Assembly (NCBI RefSeq): GCF_001704295.1
Contig: NZ_CP012334.1
Span: 4,972,084 to 5,036,083, forward strand
DNA from: Bordetella sp. H567
Lineage (GTDB): Bacteria > Pseudomonadota > Gammaproteobacteria > Burkholderiales > Burkholderiaceae_B
Direction: 5' to 3'
DNA: 64,000 bases
Positions 19,592-31,976 of the stretch are shown here, in pieces. The notes below the pieces were generated by a model. It was given only the letters and a program-made list of their open reading frames with translations, was not told where the DNA came from and ran no database searches. The translations under genes were made by a program, and so were the position numbers. Numbering within the stretch: position 1 is the stretch's first letter; each line of letters opens with the position of its first letter.

Positions 19592-20440
19592 CTAGACCGG
19601 CGGCGCTACCGCTTCAACGGCCGATTCCGCCAGCAGCATGATCAGCTTCAAGTCCGGGTGGGTGGCCAGGCGGAAGGTCACCTGCTGGAACCGCAGCAGG
19701 CCTTGCCGCGGATGCTGGAATTCGCGCAGGCCGCCTTCGCGCTCGACCACGGCATGACGGGTCCACCAGTGTTCGAAGGCCGGGCTGTCCCGCAGCAGCG
19801 GATCCAGCAGCTCGCGTACGTCCTGTTCGTCCAGGTGCGGCCCGGCATCGTGGCGGAACTCGGCGACGGCGCGGCGGGCCCGCTGCTCCCAGTCCACCAC
19901 CAGCCCGCGGGCCGCCGGATCCAGGAAGATATAGCGCAATAGATTGGGCGCGGGATCGACCGCGGGCCAGTTGTCGAACAGGTCGCGCATGGCTTCGTTA
20001 TAGGCCATGACGTTCCATGTGCGATCCAGCACATAGGCAGGGGCGTTGATCACGTCGACGCAGGCGTTCAGCACGCCGGAGACGCCGGAGGGTTCCTCGC
20101 GGGGATGCTGCGGATCGGCGCATTCCGCCAGCTCGAACAGATAGGCCCGTTCCGCGCGGGCCAGTTGCAGCACGCTGGCGATGCGCGCCCAGACGGCCGG
20201 CGACACCGATACTTCGCGCCCCTGCTCGACCCAGGTGTACCAGGTGACGCTGATGCCGCAAAGCTGGGCGACTTCCTCGCGCCGCAGGCCGGGCGTGCGG
20301 CGGCGCAAGCCCGCCGGCAGGCCCGCCATCTGCGGCGTGATGCGCGCGCGCGCGTTGCGGACGAAGTCGCCCAAGGTCCGGCGCCGCAAAGTGGCGCCTT
20401 CGGCAAGCAGGGCGGGGTTGGCAACCGTGGAGGGTGTCAT
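19592..20440 (-). CDS. XRE-family regulator with MmyB-like ligand domain
   Basis: 282 aa. The N-terminal helix-turn-helix includes GLRRRTPGLRREEVAQLCGI followed by VTWYTWVEQGREVS, the characteristic form of this family. Residues 110-265 form an MmyB-like PAS-type domain (VLDRTWNVMAYNEAMRDLFD, then an LLRYIFLDP segment) thought to bind a small hydrophobic ligand. Relatives often control an adjacent oxidoreductase, but here the neighbours are the end of the heptad-repeat gene (convergent) and mdcR. Its target is unknown. Confidence 0.88.
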   Translation of the reverse strand: MTPSTVANPALLAEGATLRRRTLGDFVRNARARITPQMAGLPAGLRRRTPGLRREEVAQLCGISVTWYTWVEQGREVSVSPAVWARIASVLQLARAERAYLFELAECADPQHPREEPSGVSGVLNACVDVINAPAYVLDRTWNVMAYNEAMRDLFDNWPAVDPAPNLLRYIFLDPAARGLVVDWEQRARRAVAEFRHDAGPHLDEQDVRELLDPLLRDSPAFEHWWTRHAVVEREGGLREFQHPRQGLLRFQQVTFRLATHPDLKLIMLLAESAVEAVAPPV

Positions 20441-20491
20441 ACCAGGATAAGCAGGAATCTTGTACCTGTATGGGACCCTATATTACACGGC

Positions 20492-21397
20492 TTAGTACGG
20501 CTCCAACGGGGCATGCGCCGCCGGGAGGCGGGGATATTCGAGGGCCATGGGGTTGCGTTCGATCAGGTCCGCAAGCGCATCGGCGGCGCGGCTCAATTCG
20601 CCTTGGCGGCGCGCCAGCACGAAGTCCAGCGAGGGCAACTGGGGCAAGCCGTATTCCGCCGCGTCCAGCGCGCACAGCATATGCGGCACGAAGCCGCGTC
20701 CGCACGCCGAGATACCCAGGCCCGCCGCCACGCCGGCCTGGATACCGGCGAAGCTCCAGCTGGTATGCGAAACCCGATACGGAATGCCGGCCTGCTTGAG
20801 CTGGTCCAGTACCAGCCGGCGCGTGACGCTGGGATCGGAATGCAGGGCCAGCGGCAGCGGCCGCATGCGGGCAATGCCCTGCGCGCCGGCCACGCCCACC
20901 CACACCAGGGGCTCGGTATAGATGGATCGCACCTCGGGGTGGTGCCGCGGATTCAGCCGCTTGCACAGCACCAGGTCGAATTCGCGCTTGTCCAGCCGTT
21001 CGAGCAGGTTCAGGCTCATATCGATCTGGACGTGCAGGACGACGTTGGCATGCGCACGCCGGTAGCTTTGCAAAATACGGGGCAGCCGGGACACCGCGAT
21101 GTCCTCGGCGATACCCAGGCGAACTTCGCCCGACAAGGAGGAATCGCGCACGCGCAATTCCGCTTCCGCCAAGGTGGCGAGCAGGGATCGGGCATATTCC
21201 AAAAGCGTGGCGCCCGCCGCGGTCAATTCCACGCGGTGCGTGTCACGCAGGAACAGCGTCTTGCCCAGGCTGTCCTCCAGGCGCCGCACGCGTTGGCTGA
21301 TCGATGACTGGCTCAATCCCGTGCGCGCGGCCGCCTGCGTGAAGCTGCCGGTTTCCGCGACGGCGACGAAGGCGGGAAGCAATTGGGCATCTATCAT
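20492..21397 (-). CDS. mdcR: LysR-type regulator, probable malonate regulator MdcR
   Basis: About 301 aa from the ATG at 21397 (MIDAQLLPAFVAVAETGSF); the longer open frame upstream is only the mdcH region read out of frame. The winged helix is AAARTGLSQSSISQRVRRLE, followed by a substrate-binding domain. It is the last gene of the malonate decarboxylase cluster, on the same strand and 61 bases after mdcH, as mdcR is in Klebsiella and Acinetobacter clusters. Expected role: malonate-responsive activation of the mdc promoter. A set of ATAAC/GTTAT half-sites in front of mdcA is a candidate target. Confidence 0.83.
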   Translation of the reverse strand: MIDAQLLPAFVAVAETGSFTQAAARTGLSQSSISQRVRRLEDSLGKTLFLRDTHRVELTAAGATLLEYARSLLATLAEAELRVRDSSLSGEVRLGIAEDIAVSRLPRILQSYRRAHANVVLHVQIDMSLNLLERLDKREFDLVLCKRLNPRHHPEVRSIYTEPLVWVGVAGAQGIARMRPLPLALHSDPSVTRRLVLDQLKQAGIPYRVSHTSWSFAGIQAGVAAGLGISACGRGFVPHMLCALDAAEYGLPQLPSLDFVLARRQGELSRAADALADLIERNPMALEYPRLPAAHAPLEPY

Positions 21398-21458
21398 GGG
21401 ACGGGAAGGCGCACCGCCCGATGGACGGCACCGAGGGACTCCAGGGTGGTGCGAGGGA

Positions 21459-22412
21459 TTATCGCGCGGAACGTTCACGCGTGTCCCGCAGCCACCGCCG
21501 CACGCCTTCCAGATGACGGAAATCGTCCAGCGCGCGCGCATCGTGCAGCCCGTCGCGGCCTTGCGCCATGCGGGACAAGGCCGTGCCTGGACCGAGCTCC
21601 AGTGCGGCGACCGCGCCGCTTTCGACACAGCGCCGCAGGCAGCCGGACCAATCCACGGTGTCGCGGATCTGCCTTGCCAACATCTGCCTGGCGGCATCGA
21701 TGCTGCGCAGCGGCTCGGCCTCGACGCCGCCAAGCACCTGCACATCGGACGCCGGCAGCCGGACGTCATGCGTGGCCAGGGCCTCGGCGAACCGCGCGGC
21801 GGCCGCGCCCACAAGTGGCGTGTGGGAAGGAACGGCGACCGGCAGCCGCACCACCCGCCGCGCACCGGCTTGCGCGGCGCGAGGCGCAATGGCGCGCAGC
21901 GCCGCGTCCTGGCCGCCGATAATGAAGTGATCGTCGTCGTTCACGATGGCGATCCAGGCAGCGCCGTCCGCCATCATCGGACGCAACGCCTCCTGGCGCA
22001 GGCCGGTGACGGCCAACAGGCCACCCGGCGTCGCGCAGGCGGCATCCATGAAGCGCGCGCGCTGGTCGGCCAGGGCCAGCACGTCTCGCGGCGGCAGCAT
22101 GCCGGCGCAGCCCCATGCCGCCAATTCGCCCACGCTGTATCCCGCGATCACCACGCGGCCAGGCAGCGCTTCCCGCAGTGCCGCCCATGCGGCCAGGGCC
22201 TGCGTGCAACACAGCAGTTGTCCCACCCGATTGCCGTAGAGTGCATCGGGCGGAGCGTCGCGAACGAAATCCCTGGGATCGATGCCGCCGAAGTACGGGG
22301 CAGCCATCTCGAAGATGGGCTGCGCTTCCGCCGCTTGCGCGGTCAGGCCGAACATGTCGCCATGCTGTCCCCCCTGCCCCGAACACAGGATGGCGAACAG
22401 GGGCTCCCTCAT
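21459..22412 (-). CDS. mdcH: Malonyl-CoA:acyl-carrier-protein transacylase, malonate decarboxylase epsilon subunit (MdcH)
   Basis: 317 aa FabD-like acyltransferase that charges the MdcC carrier with malonate to start the decarboxylation cycle. Seen: ILCSGQGGQHGDMFG at the N-terminus (GQGGQ loop), the nucleophile elbow GYSVG around residue 92, the PVAVPSHTPLV segment holding the active-site His, and ELGPGTALSRM near the end. The start ATG overlaps the mdcB stop by four bases (ATGA). It is fifth or later in a tightly packed operon. Confidence 0.93.
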   Translation of the reverse strand: MREPLFAILCSGQGGQHGDMFGLTAQAAEAQPIFEMAAPYFGGIDPRDFVRDAPPDALYGNRVGQLLCCTQALAAWAALREALPGRVVIAGYSVGELAAWGCAGMLPPRDVLALADQRARFMDAACATPGGLLAVTGLRQEALRPMMADGAAWIAIVNDDDHFIIGGQDAALRAIAPRAAQAGARRVVRLPVAVPSHTPLVGAAAARFAEALATHDVRLPASDVQVLGGVEAEPLRSIDAARQMLARQIRDTVDWSGCLRRCVESGAVAALELGPGTALSRMAQGRDGLHDARALDDFRHLEGVRRWLRDTRERSAR

Positions 22413-23299
22413 GCATGGGCCTCCAGATCGCGCAGGAAAAGCGCCATGGCCAGCAAGTCGGCGCAGCCGCCGGGCGACAGTCCGCGTGCCACGAAACGGC
22501 GATGGACGGCGGCGGCATCGTGCCGCCACGCCGCGCGCCGCACGCCGCCGCGCGCCAGGAAGCCGCGCGCGCTGTCGCGCGCCCAGTTCATGCCTTCGGG
22601 GCCTCCCCGGTGCAGGAGATTGGTGTCCTGTACCCGGGCGATCAGCGCGAACAGCGCCTGCACGGCCGGCGCCTGCGCATCGCCTGGCCGCCAGATGCGA
22701 GCGCGGCGCATCGCCGGCAAGGCGATCCGATAGACGCTGGGAAAACCCGTCGCCGCCTCGGCACGCGCGCCGCCCGCGCCATAGCGCCGCTGCACGGACA
22801 TCCCGTTGCTGTCGGCAGGACGCGGCCCACCCGCGATATCGCGGCCCCAGCGTCGCGCCACCAGTTGCCCCAAGGTTCCCGGCTCTCCCGTCGCCGCCCG
22901 GTATCCCGCCGCCGCGCACAGCAATCCCATGCCGAAGATCGCGCCGCGATGGGTGTTCACGCCTCCCGTGGCCGCCATCATGGCCCGTTCGGCCGCCATG
23001 CCCAGCAAGCGCAGCTCGCGCATGTCCTTGTCGCGCGCGCCGGCCATGGCGATGTCGAAAAAATAGCCGTGCAGGCTCGCCGCGCTGGCCTCGAACGTCG
23101 CGCAATCCATATCGTGATGGCTGCCGCTATCGACGGGCGACACCAGCCCTGGCTTGGGCCAGGTATGCAGCTCGGCAAGCAGGGCGCCGTGCGCCTGTCC
23201 CGCGAGCGCTTCGGCCACCCGCCGCAGCGGCGCATCCGCGTCGCGAGAGGGCTGGCCCGTACGCGTGGCCGGCATGAAGTGACACAGCTGCGGATTCAT
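22409..23299 (-). CDS. mdcB: Triphosphoribosyl-dephospho-CoA synthase (MdcB)
   Basis: 296 aa, CitG/MdcB family. It makes 2'-(5''-triphosphoribosyl)-3'-dephospho-CoA, the precursor of the covalent prosthetic group of the MdcC carrier. Seen: WPKPGLVSPVDSGSHHDMD, the family signature, plus GGVNTHRGAIFGMGLL and DTNLLHRGGPEG, all conserved in CitG relatives. Its start overlaps the end of mdcG by four bases and its stop overlaps mdcH by four. In the enterobacterial cluster mdcB follows mdcA; here it lies between mdcG and mdcH. Confidence 0.92.
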   Translation of the reverse strand: MNPQLCHFMPATRTGQPSRDADAPLRRVAEALAGQAHGALLAELHTWPKPGLVSPVDSGSHHDMDCATFEASAASLHGYFFDIAMAGARDKDMRELRLLGMAAERAMMAATGGVNTHRGAIFGMGLLCAAAGYRAATGEPGTLGQLVARRWGRDIAGGPRPADSNGMSVQRRYGAGGARAEAATGFPSVYRIALPAMRRARIWRPGDAQAPAVQALFALIARVQDTNLLHRGGPEGMNWARDSARGFLARGGVRRAAWRHDAAAVHRRFVARGLSPGGCADLLAMALFLRDLEAHA

Positions 23300-23975
23300 G
23301 CCCGGGCCTCCCCTGCAAGCCAGCGGCGCCTGGGATAGAGCCGCGCGTCGCCCGCGGTTTTCACCATCAGCAAATCGTCGCGGCCCGCCGCGGCGAGTTC
23401 ACGCCACTGCACCGCCGCGCCGTTGGCGACGATTTCCCCGTCGATGCGTGGGCCTTGCTGCGCGTCGATGCGCAGCAAGGCCTGCAACAACGCGTCGCAT
23501 CCGCCGGCAGAGCCGGCCGGCAGCAACCACAGCAGGTCGACATCGGAAGCCTCGGTCACATAGGGCAATCCGGACAGGTACTGCCACATCAGGCTGCCGA
23601 ACACGCGCGTGCGCAATCCCAGGCGCGCGGCGGCGCCATCGACGGCGGCCAGCGTCGCGCGCCATGCGGACGGAAAGCAGCCGACCGCCAGCACGCAGTC
23701 CAGCGCGACGGCTGCGCGCACACCGGCGACCGCGCCGTGCGGCGCCATGAACGCGATGCGCCGCTTGCCCGCCGACGGCGGCGTGGGCAAGCCCAGCGGC
23801 ACGCCGCCTTTACCCGTCTCCCCGGCATCGGACGGCGCGCAATGACAGGACGACCGGCCAAGGCCCACTCGCGCACGAAGACATCCGCGGCCAAGGCCGG
23901 ATAGCGGTCGAAGACCTCCTTCCAGCCATGCCGGGATAGCGTCACGATGGCATGCCGGGGCAAGGCGTCACGCAT
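23296..23975 (-). CDS. mdcG: Phosphoribosyl-dephospho-CoA transferase (MdcG), frameshifted
   Basis: Attaches the triphosphoribosyl-dephospho-CoA prosthetic group to the serine of MdcC. The N-terminal part (MRDALPRHAIVTLSRHGW, VREWALAGRPVIARR) is in one frame from the ATG at 23975; the rest (GKGGVPLGLPTPPSAGKRRI through TEASDVDLLWLLP, the nucleotidyltransferase-like acidic motif) is in another. The junction is at a run of four C residues (23820-23823 on the plus strand): five would give an unbroken RRPMPGETGKGGVPLGL. As written the enzyme would be truncated near residue 60 and the carrier would stay inactive, so either the cluster is dead or one base is missing from the assembly. It overlaps mdcE by 8 bases and mdcB by 4. 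Confidence 0.85.
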
Positions 23976-24693
23976 GGCGCATCGCCTCTGCGCAAACTCG
24001 CCCGGCAACGGCGGCGGCCTTTGCGCGCCCGCCACGTCGGGCCCCAAGGCAATCGCGCTCGTCCCTGTCCGGGGCGCTTTCCAGCAAAGACGCCAGGCGG
24101 CCGGCGTAATCTGCCGGATCGCCCCAGCGTTCCAGGATGCCGCCCATCTGGAAGAGCGGGTCCACGCCCGGCGCGAATACCGGCGTCCGGGACGCCATCG
24201 ATTCCAGCTGCGCCAGGTCCAGCTTGGTCACACGGGCCATGGCCGCCAGATTCATGACGCTGGGCGCCGCGCCGGGAACGGCCACCAGCTCGTCCACGGC
24301 CAAGGCGCTGGCGACCATGGCGCCCCCGGACGCGGCACCGTACAAGACACCCAAGGTGCGGCTGCCGGTGGCGGCGGCCAGATACAGGGATTTCGCGAGG
24401 TGGGCCAAGTACTCGTTCAAGCCCAGCAATTCATCGCGCCGGGCCATCCGCTGGCTTCCCGCGTCCACAAGAAGGACGAGCGGACGGCCAGCATGCTCGG
24501 CCACGTGGCGCAGCACGCATGCCGATACGGCCATGGCGACGTCGGCACCCACCGCCCGCCCGCCGGTCAGGCCGATCACGGTCACCTTCGCGCCGCTTGC
24601 AAGGCGCTGTTCGCCTTCGATGACACCCGCGTTATCAGGCACCATCGGCGCCGCGTCGGGGAACAGGGCCTGAATCAATTCATCGTGCGACAT
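23968..24693 (-). CDS. mdcE: Malonate decarboxylase gamma subunit (MdcE)
   Basis: About 241 aa, crotonase-fold partner of MdcD; the two form the carboxy-lyase that releases CO2 from malonyl-ACP. The ATG at 24693 (MSHDELIQALFPD) is chosen because it lies where mdcD ends; the longer frame runs antisense-like into mdcD. Seen: VTVIGLTGGRAVGADVAMAV, PLVLLVDAGSQRMARRDELL, and LGVLYGAASGGAMVASAL. It overlaps mdcD by 14 bases and mdcG by 8. Confidence 0.92.
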   Translation of the reverse strand: MSHDELIQALFPDAAPMVPDNAGVIEGEQRLASGAKVTVIGLTGGRAVGADVAMAVSACVLRHVAEHAGRPLVLLVDAGSQRMARRDELLGLNEYLAHLAKSLYLAAATGSRTLGVLYGAASGGAMVASALAVDELVAVPGAAPSVMNLAAMARVTKLDLAQLESMASRTPVFAPGVDPLFQMGGILERWGDPADYAGRLASLLESAPDRDERDCLGARRGGRAKAAAVAGRVCAEAMRHA

Positions 24694-25603
24694 GTTTCTC
24701 TCCAAGGGATCGCCGGACCAGATCGAGGAACGCGGCATCGCCGTGGTCCGGCACGGTGTCGGGCGTATCAAGGCCTTGCTTGCGCCAGATCTCCGGCGCG
24801 TCCCGGCAATCGCCGAAGCGTGCCAGGCGGCTCTGCAGACGTTGCTGTTCGGCCTGCAGCAGCGGCAGGTCGAACGGCGCCGGCGCGTGCAGGCAGGCAC
24901 TCGCCCGCCTGCGAAAATCGTCGATGTCGTCCCGCGCATAGCGGTCGGCGCCTCCCATCAGCACGCGTGTACGGCCTCCGGTGATGCGCCACACCAGCGC
25001 GCGGTCCTTGGCGTCGAATTCCTCCAGGCCCTCGTTCGCTTCGATGACCTCCGGACCCGAAACACCGATGCGGCCGGGCTCGGAGATGACGATGTCGCTG
25101 CAGCAGGCCGCGACCAGGCCCGCACCGCCGAAGGCGCCCGCCTTGCCGCCGATCAGCGCCACGACGCGCACCCCAGCGCGACGCGCCTGCAAGAGCGCGC
25201 GTATCACCTCGGACACCGCCAGCTCGCCTGCGTTGGCTTCCTGCAAGCGCACGCCGCCGCTGTCCAGCAGCAATAGCACGCAACGCGGCTGCTCACGCGC
25301 CGCCAGTGCGCGCGCGGCGCGCAACAGGCCGACCAGCTTGGCGCCGCCGACCTCGCCGAACGTGCCGCCCATGAAGCGGCCTTCCTGCGCCGCGATCCAC
25401 ACGGGCTTTCCATCCAGCGTGGCGTGGCCGACGATCATGCCGTCATCGAAGGCATGGGCCAGGCCGAAGAGCGCCAGATGCGGACTGACTTCGCGCTGCT
25501 CCGGTCCCAGGTATTCCACAAAGCTGCCGCGATCCGTCAGACCCGCGACGCGCTCGCGTGCCGTCGCTTCCAGCCAGGCAAGAGTGGGAACGCTCTCGTT
25601 CAT
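24680..25603 (-). CDS. mdcD: Malonate decarboxylase beta subunit (MdcD)
   Basis: About 307 aa, related to carboxyltransferase beta subunits. It catalyses decarboxylation of malonyl-S-ACP to acetyl-S-ACP with MdcE. Seen: GRFMGGTFGEVGGAKLVGLL and CVLLLLDSGGVRLQEANAGE, both hallmarks, then VVALIGGKAGAFGGAGLVAA. This form needs no biotin: no biotinyl-Lys motif or MadB-like decarboxylase pump is present. Start ATG at 25603 overlaps the mdcC stop in ATGA. Confidence 0.94.
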   Translation of the reverse strand: MNESVPTLAWLEATARERVAGLTDRGSFVEYLGPEQREVSPHLALFGLAHAFDDGMIVGHATLDGKPVWIAAQEGRFMGGTFGEVGGAKLVGLLRAARALAAREQPRCVLLLLDSGGVRLQEANAGELAVSEVIRALLQARRAGVRVVALIGGKAGAFGGAGLVAACCSDIVISEPGRIGVSGPEVIEANEGLEEFDAKDRALVWRITGGRTRVLMGGADRYARDDIDDFRRRASACLHAPAPFDLPLLQAEQQRLQSRLARFGDCRDAPEIWRKQGLDTPDTVPDHGDAAFLDLVRRSLGEKHVAR

Positions 25604-25917
25604 GTCGTTTCCTTCAAGGCCTCGCAGGCCTGTGCCAGGCGCAGCATCACCGTATCGGGACGCGCGCCACCGTCGTTGATGGAGAAGACCACGCCACCGG
25701 TCGCATACCGTTCGACGAAATCGGCAAGGACCGCCTCCCATACATCGCCGAAGCCCTTGACGGCCGTCGACACGTGGATGTGGCAGGTATCGTCGTTGCC
25801 CGGGATACGTTCGGCCAGGACTTCCAGATTGCCGGACGCCACCACGCCGACCAGGACCCGGTCACGCCCCCCGGGAAATCGCTGCTGCGCCGCGTAGCGG
25901 CGGGTAAAAGTTTCCAT
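25600..25917 (-). CDS. mdcC: Malonate decarboxylase acyl carrier protein, delta subunit (MdcC)
   Basis: 105 aa carrier protein. Its prosthetic group, 2'-(5''-phosphoribosyl)-3'-dephospho-CoA, would be attached to Ser28 in VVASGNLEVL, matching the conserved SGxxE attachment site of CitD/MdcC carriers. The acetyl and malonyl groups ride on it between MdcA, MdcH and MdcDE. It is 9 bases after mdcA and overlaps mdcD by 4. Confidence 0.93.
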   Translation of the reverse strand: METFTRRYAAQQRFPGGRDRVLVGVVASGNLEVLAERIPGNDDTCHIHVSTAVKGFGDVWEAVLADFVERYATGGVVFSINDGGARPDTVMLRLAQACEALKETT

Positions 25918-25926
25918 GGCTGCCCC

Positions 25927-27570
25927 CTACCAGTTGCGGAACCGGGCCGGCGGCGCGTACAGGCCGCCCGACCACGTCACGATGTCCTTGATCGAACGCG
26001 CGGCCAGCATATGGCGCGTCGCATCCAGTGGATTGATGCCCAGGTCGGCGGGCCGGCGGATGACGCCGCGTTCGCGCAGGGCCTGTACCGCCTTGCGGTC
26101 GCGGCGCCGGCCGATCTCGGTATAGCCGGCCACGCCGCGGATGGCCTGTTCGCGTTCATCCAGGTCGCGGCACATCAACAGATTGGCGATGCCTTCCTCG
26201 GTCACGATGTGCGTCACGTCATCGCCATAGACCATGATGGGCGGCAGGTCCAGCTTGAGCTTGCGCGCCAGCGCCACGCTGTCCAGTTCCTCCACGAAGC
26301 TGGGCGCGTGCTTCTCGCCGAAGGTTTCGACGACCTGCACGACCAGCTTGCGGCCGCGCGGCATGCGCCCGTGCGCGCCGGCGTCTTCCTGTCCCGCCTT
26401 GAGCCAGCTGGCCGACGGATGGCGCCGGCCGCGCGCGTCCGATCCCAGGTTAGGCGCGCCACCGAAACCGGCGATGCGGTCGGCCCGAACGGTGGACGAA
26501 TTGCCTTCCAGATCGATCTGCAGCGTGGAGCCGATGAACATATCGCAGGCATACAGGCCGGCATTGTGGGCCAGCATGCGATTGGACCGCATGGCGCCTT
26601 CCTGCCCGACGAAGAACACGTCGGAACGCGCACTGACGTAATCGTCCATGCCTACTTCCGCGCCCGGCGAGAATATCTGGCTGACCCAGCCGCTTTCGAT
26701 GGCGGGAATCAAGGTGGGATGCGGGTTGAGCATCCAGTGCGTGGCGATCTTTCCTTTCAGCCCCAGGCGCTGGCCATAGGTCGGCAGCAGCAATTCGATC
26801 GTGGCGGTGGGGAAGCCGGCGCCGTGGTTCAGCGTGCGCACTTGATAGGGCGCGTAGATGCCCTGGATGGCCATCATCCCCATCAGGATCTGCGTGTCGG
26901 TGATGCTGGCCGGATCCCTCGTGAACAAGGGTTCTATGTAGAACGGTTCCGGCGATGGGATGATGAAATCGACCAGGTCTGCGGCGATGTCCACGCGCGG
27001 CAGATGGTCCACCACTTCGTTGACCTGGGCCACGATGATGCCATCCTTGAAGGCGGTCGCCTCGACGATGGTGGGCGTGTCCTCGGTATTCGGGCCCATG
27101 TACAGATTGCCCTGGCGATCCGCCTGCCGCGCGACGATCAAGGCCACATTGGGCGTCAGGTCGACGAAGTAGCGGGCGAACAGTTCCGGATAGGTGTGGA
27201 TGGCGCCGACCTCGATACGCCCTTTTTCCAGGGCGCGGGCGATGGCGCCGCCTTGCGGTCCGGAATAACAAAAGTCCAGCTTGCGGGCGATGCCTCTTTC
27301 GAACAGTTCCAGGTGTTCCGGCAGGACAACGCCGGACTGCACGACGTGCAGGTCATGAACGACCGCGGGATCCACCTGGACCAGGGCACGCGCCAGGAAA
27401 TCCGCCTGCTTCTGGTTGTCTCCCTCCAGGCATAGCCTGTCGCCGGGCCGCAGCAGGGCTTGCAGCAATGCGGTGGCCCGGTCCGCATCGACATATTTGC
27501 CATGCGCGCAGCCCCGCGCGCCCTCCAGCCGGACGGCACGCTCGCGCGCATGGGAATTCCAGGGATTCAT
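25927..27570 (-). CDS. mdcA: Malonate decarboxylase alpha subunit (MdcA)
   Basis: 547 aa acetyl-S-ACP:malonate ACP transferase, first gene of the operon. It swaps acetyl for malonyl on the MdcC carrier. Seen: CLEGDNQKQADFLARAL near the N-terminus, FCYSGPQGGAIARALE, NEVVDHLPRVDIAADLVDF, the CoA-transferase-like LNHGAGFPTATIELLLP and FVGQEGAMRSNRMLAHNAGL. Length and order match the family. ATG at 27570 follows GGAGAG. No malonate carrier (MdcF, MdcLM or MatC type) is in the operon or window, so uptake must be provided elsewhere. Confidence 0.96.
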   Translation of the reverse strand: MNPWNSHARERAVRLEGARGCAHGKYVDADRATALLQALLRPGDRLCLEGDNQKQADFLARALVQVDPAVVHDLHVVQSGVVLPEHLELFERGIARKLDFCYSGPQGGAIARALEKGRIEVGAIHTYPELFARYFVDLTPNVALIVARQADRQGNLYMGPNTEDTPTIVEATAFKDGIIVAQVNEVVDHLPRVDIAADLVDFIIPSPEPFYIEPLFTRDPASITDTQILMGMMAIQGIYAPYQVRTLNHGAGFPTATIELLLPTYGQRLGLKGKIATHWMLNPHPTLIPAIESGWVSQIFSPGAEVGMDDYVSARSDVFFVGQEGAMRSNRMLAHNAGLYACDMFIGSTLQIDLEGNSSTVRADRIAGFGGAPNLGSDARGRRHPSASWLKAGQEDAGAHGRMPRGRKLVVQVVETFGEKHAPSFVEELDSVALARKLKLDLPPIMVYGDDVTHIVTEEGIANLLMCRDLDEREQAIRGVAGYTEIGRRRDRKAVQALRERGVIRRPADLGINPLDATRHMLAARSIKDIVTWSGGLYAPPARFRNW

Positions 27571-27630
27571 ACCGCTCTCCGCAAGGTGATCTGACAGGGA
27601 TCACTCTAAGGAGATCAATCGGTAATCTCA

Positions 27631-27666
27631 ATAACGCCGGGCCTTGTTATCCAGATTCGCAATAAC
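27631..27666. promoter_or_regulatory. Candidate MdcR operator: three alternating ATAAC/GTTAT half-sites
   Basis: ATAAC at 27631, GTTAT at 27646 and ATAAC at 27662, spaced 15 and 16 bases, giving two overlapping inverted repeats about 60-95 bases before mdcA. The pattern suits LysR-type activators, which bind an upstream site and a second site near the -35. Confidence 0.5.
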
Positions 27667-27793
27667 CGCATCATTGAACCGGATGCCCGCGCGCCCACAG
27701 CGCGACACCGGCCCGTGGGACGGGATCCGGCTCCTTGCGGGAGGGGTGGCCGCCACGCAGGGCCGCCACGGGCACCTGCGGGCGACGGTGTGC

Positions 27794-31570
<3,777 letters not shown>

Positions 31571-31669
31571 GGGCGTTCCTGGAGGAAGGCAGGATGGATT
31601 GCAAAGAAGCAACCTGGAATGGTAACAAAGCGCGCGGAAATGCGGGACCGTGATAAATTCCGCCCCCTC

Positions 31670-31880
31670 GAACCGGTGCTTTCAACGCATACACGCCCCT
31701 GGGCGCCGCGTGGTGAAAGATAAACGGGAAACAGGAAGGATCGCGGCCGGCCGCCCATGAGGCGGCCCTGCCGGATACCAAGCCTGTGCTGCCCCCGCAA
31801 CGGTCCTCCCGCCCCGCCTGCTCCGTCCCCGGATCGCAGGCACGGCGGGACAGCCCGATACCGGCCGGTTCGTCCGTGGA
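31670..31880 (+). ncRNA. Cobalamin riboswitch upstream of btuB
   Basis: Ordered conserved elements: GGTGCT, then TAAACGGGAAACAGG, the core GCTGCCCCCGCAACGGT, and the B12 box AGCCCGATACCGGCC at 31852-31866. It lies about 100 bases before the btuB start. Adenosylcobalamin binding would repress btuB and probably btuF. Confidence 0.92.
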
Positions 31881-31976
31881 GGACGGACGGCACGAGGCGC
31901 CCGCGGGCGCCGCGCGCCGCCGTCTTCCGGTCCCTAGAACGACGTGCGGGGTCGCGCGTCATCACCAGGTCTCGTT

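Noticed and set aside
20492-21889. A 465-residue version of the LysR protein
   Set aside because: The first 164 residues are mdcH read out of frame; the winged helix begins at the ATG at 21397.
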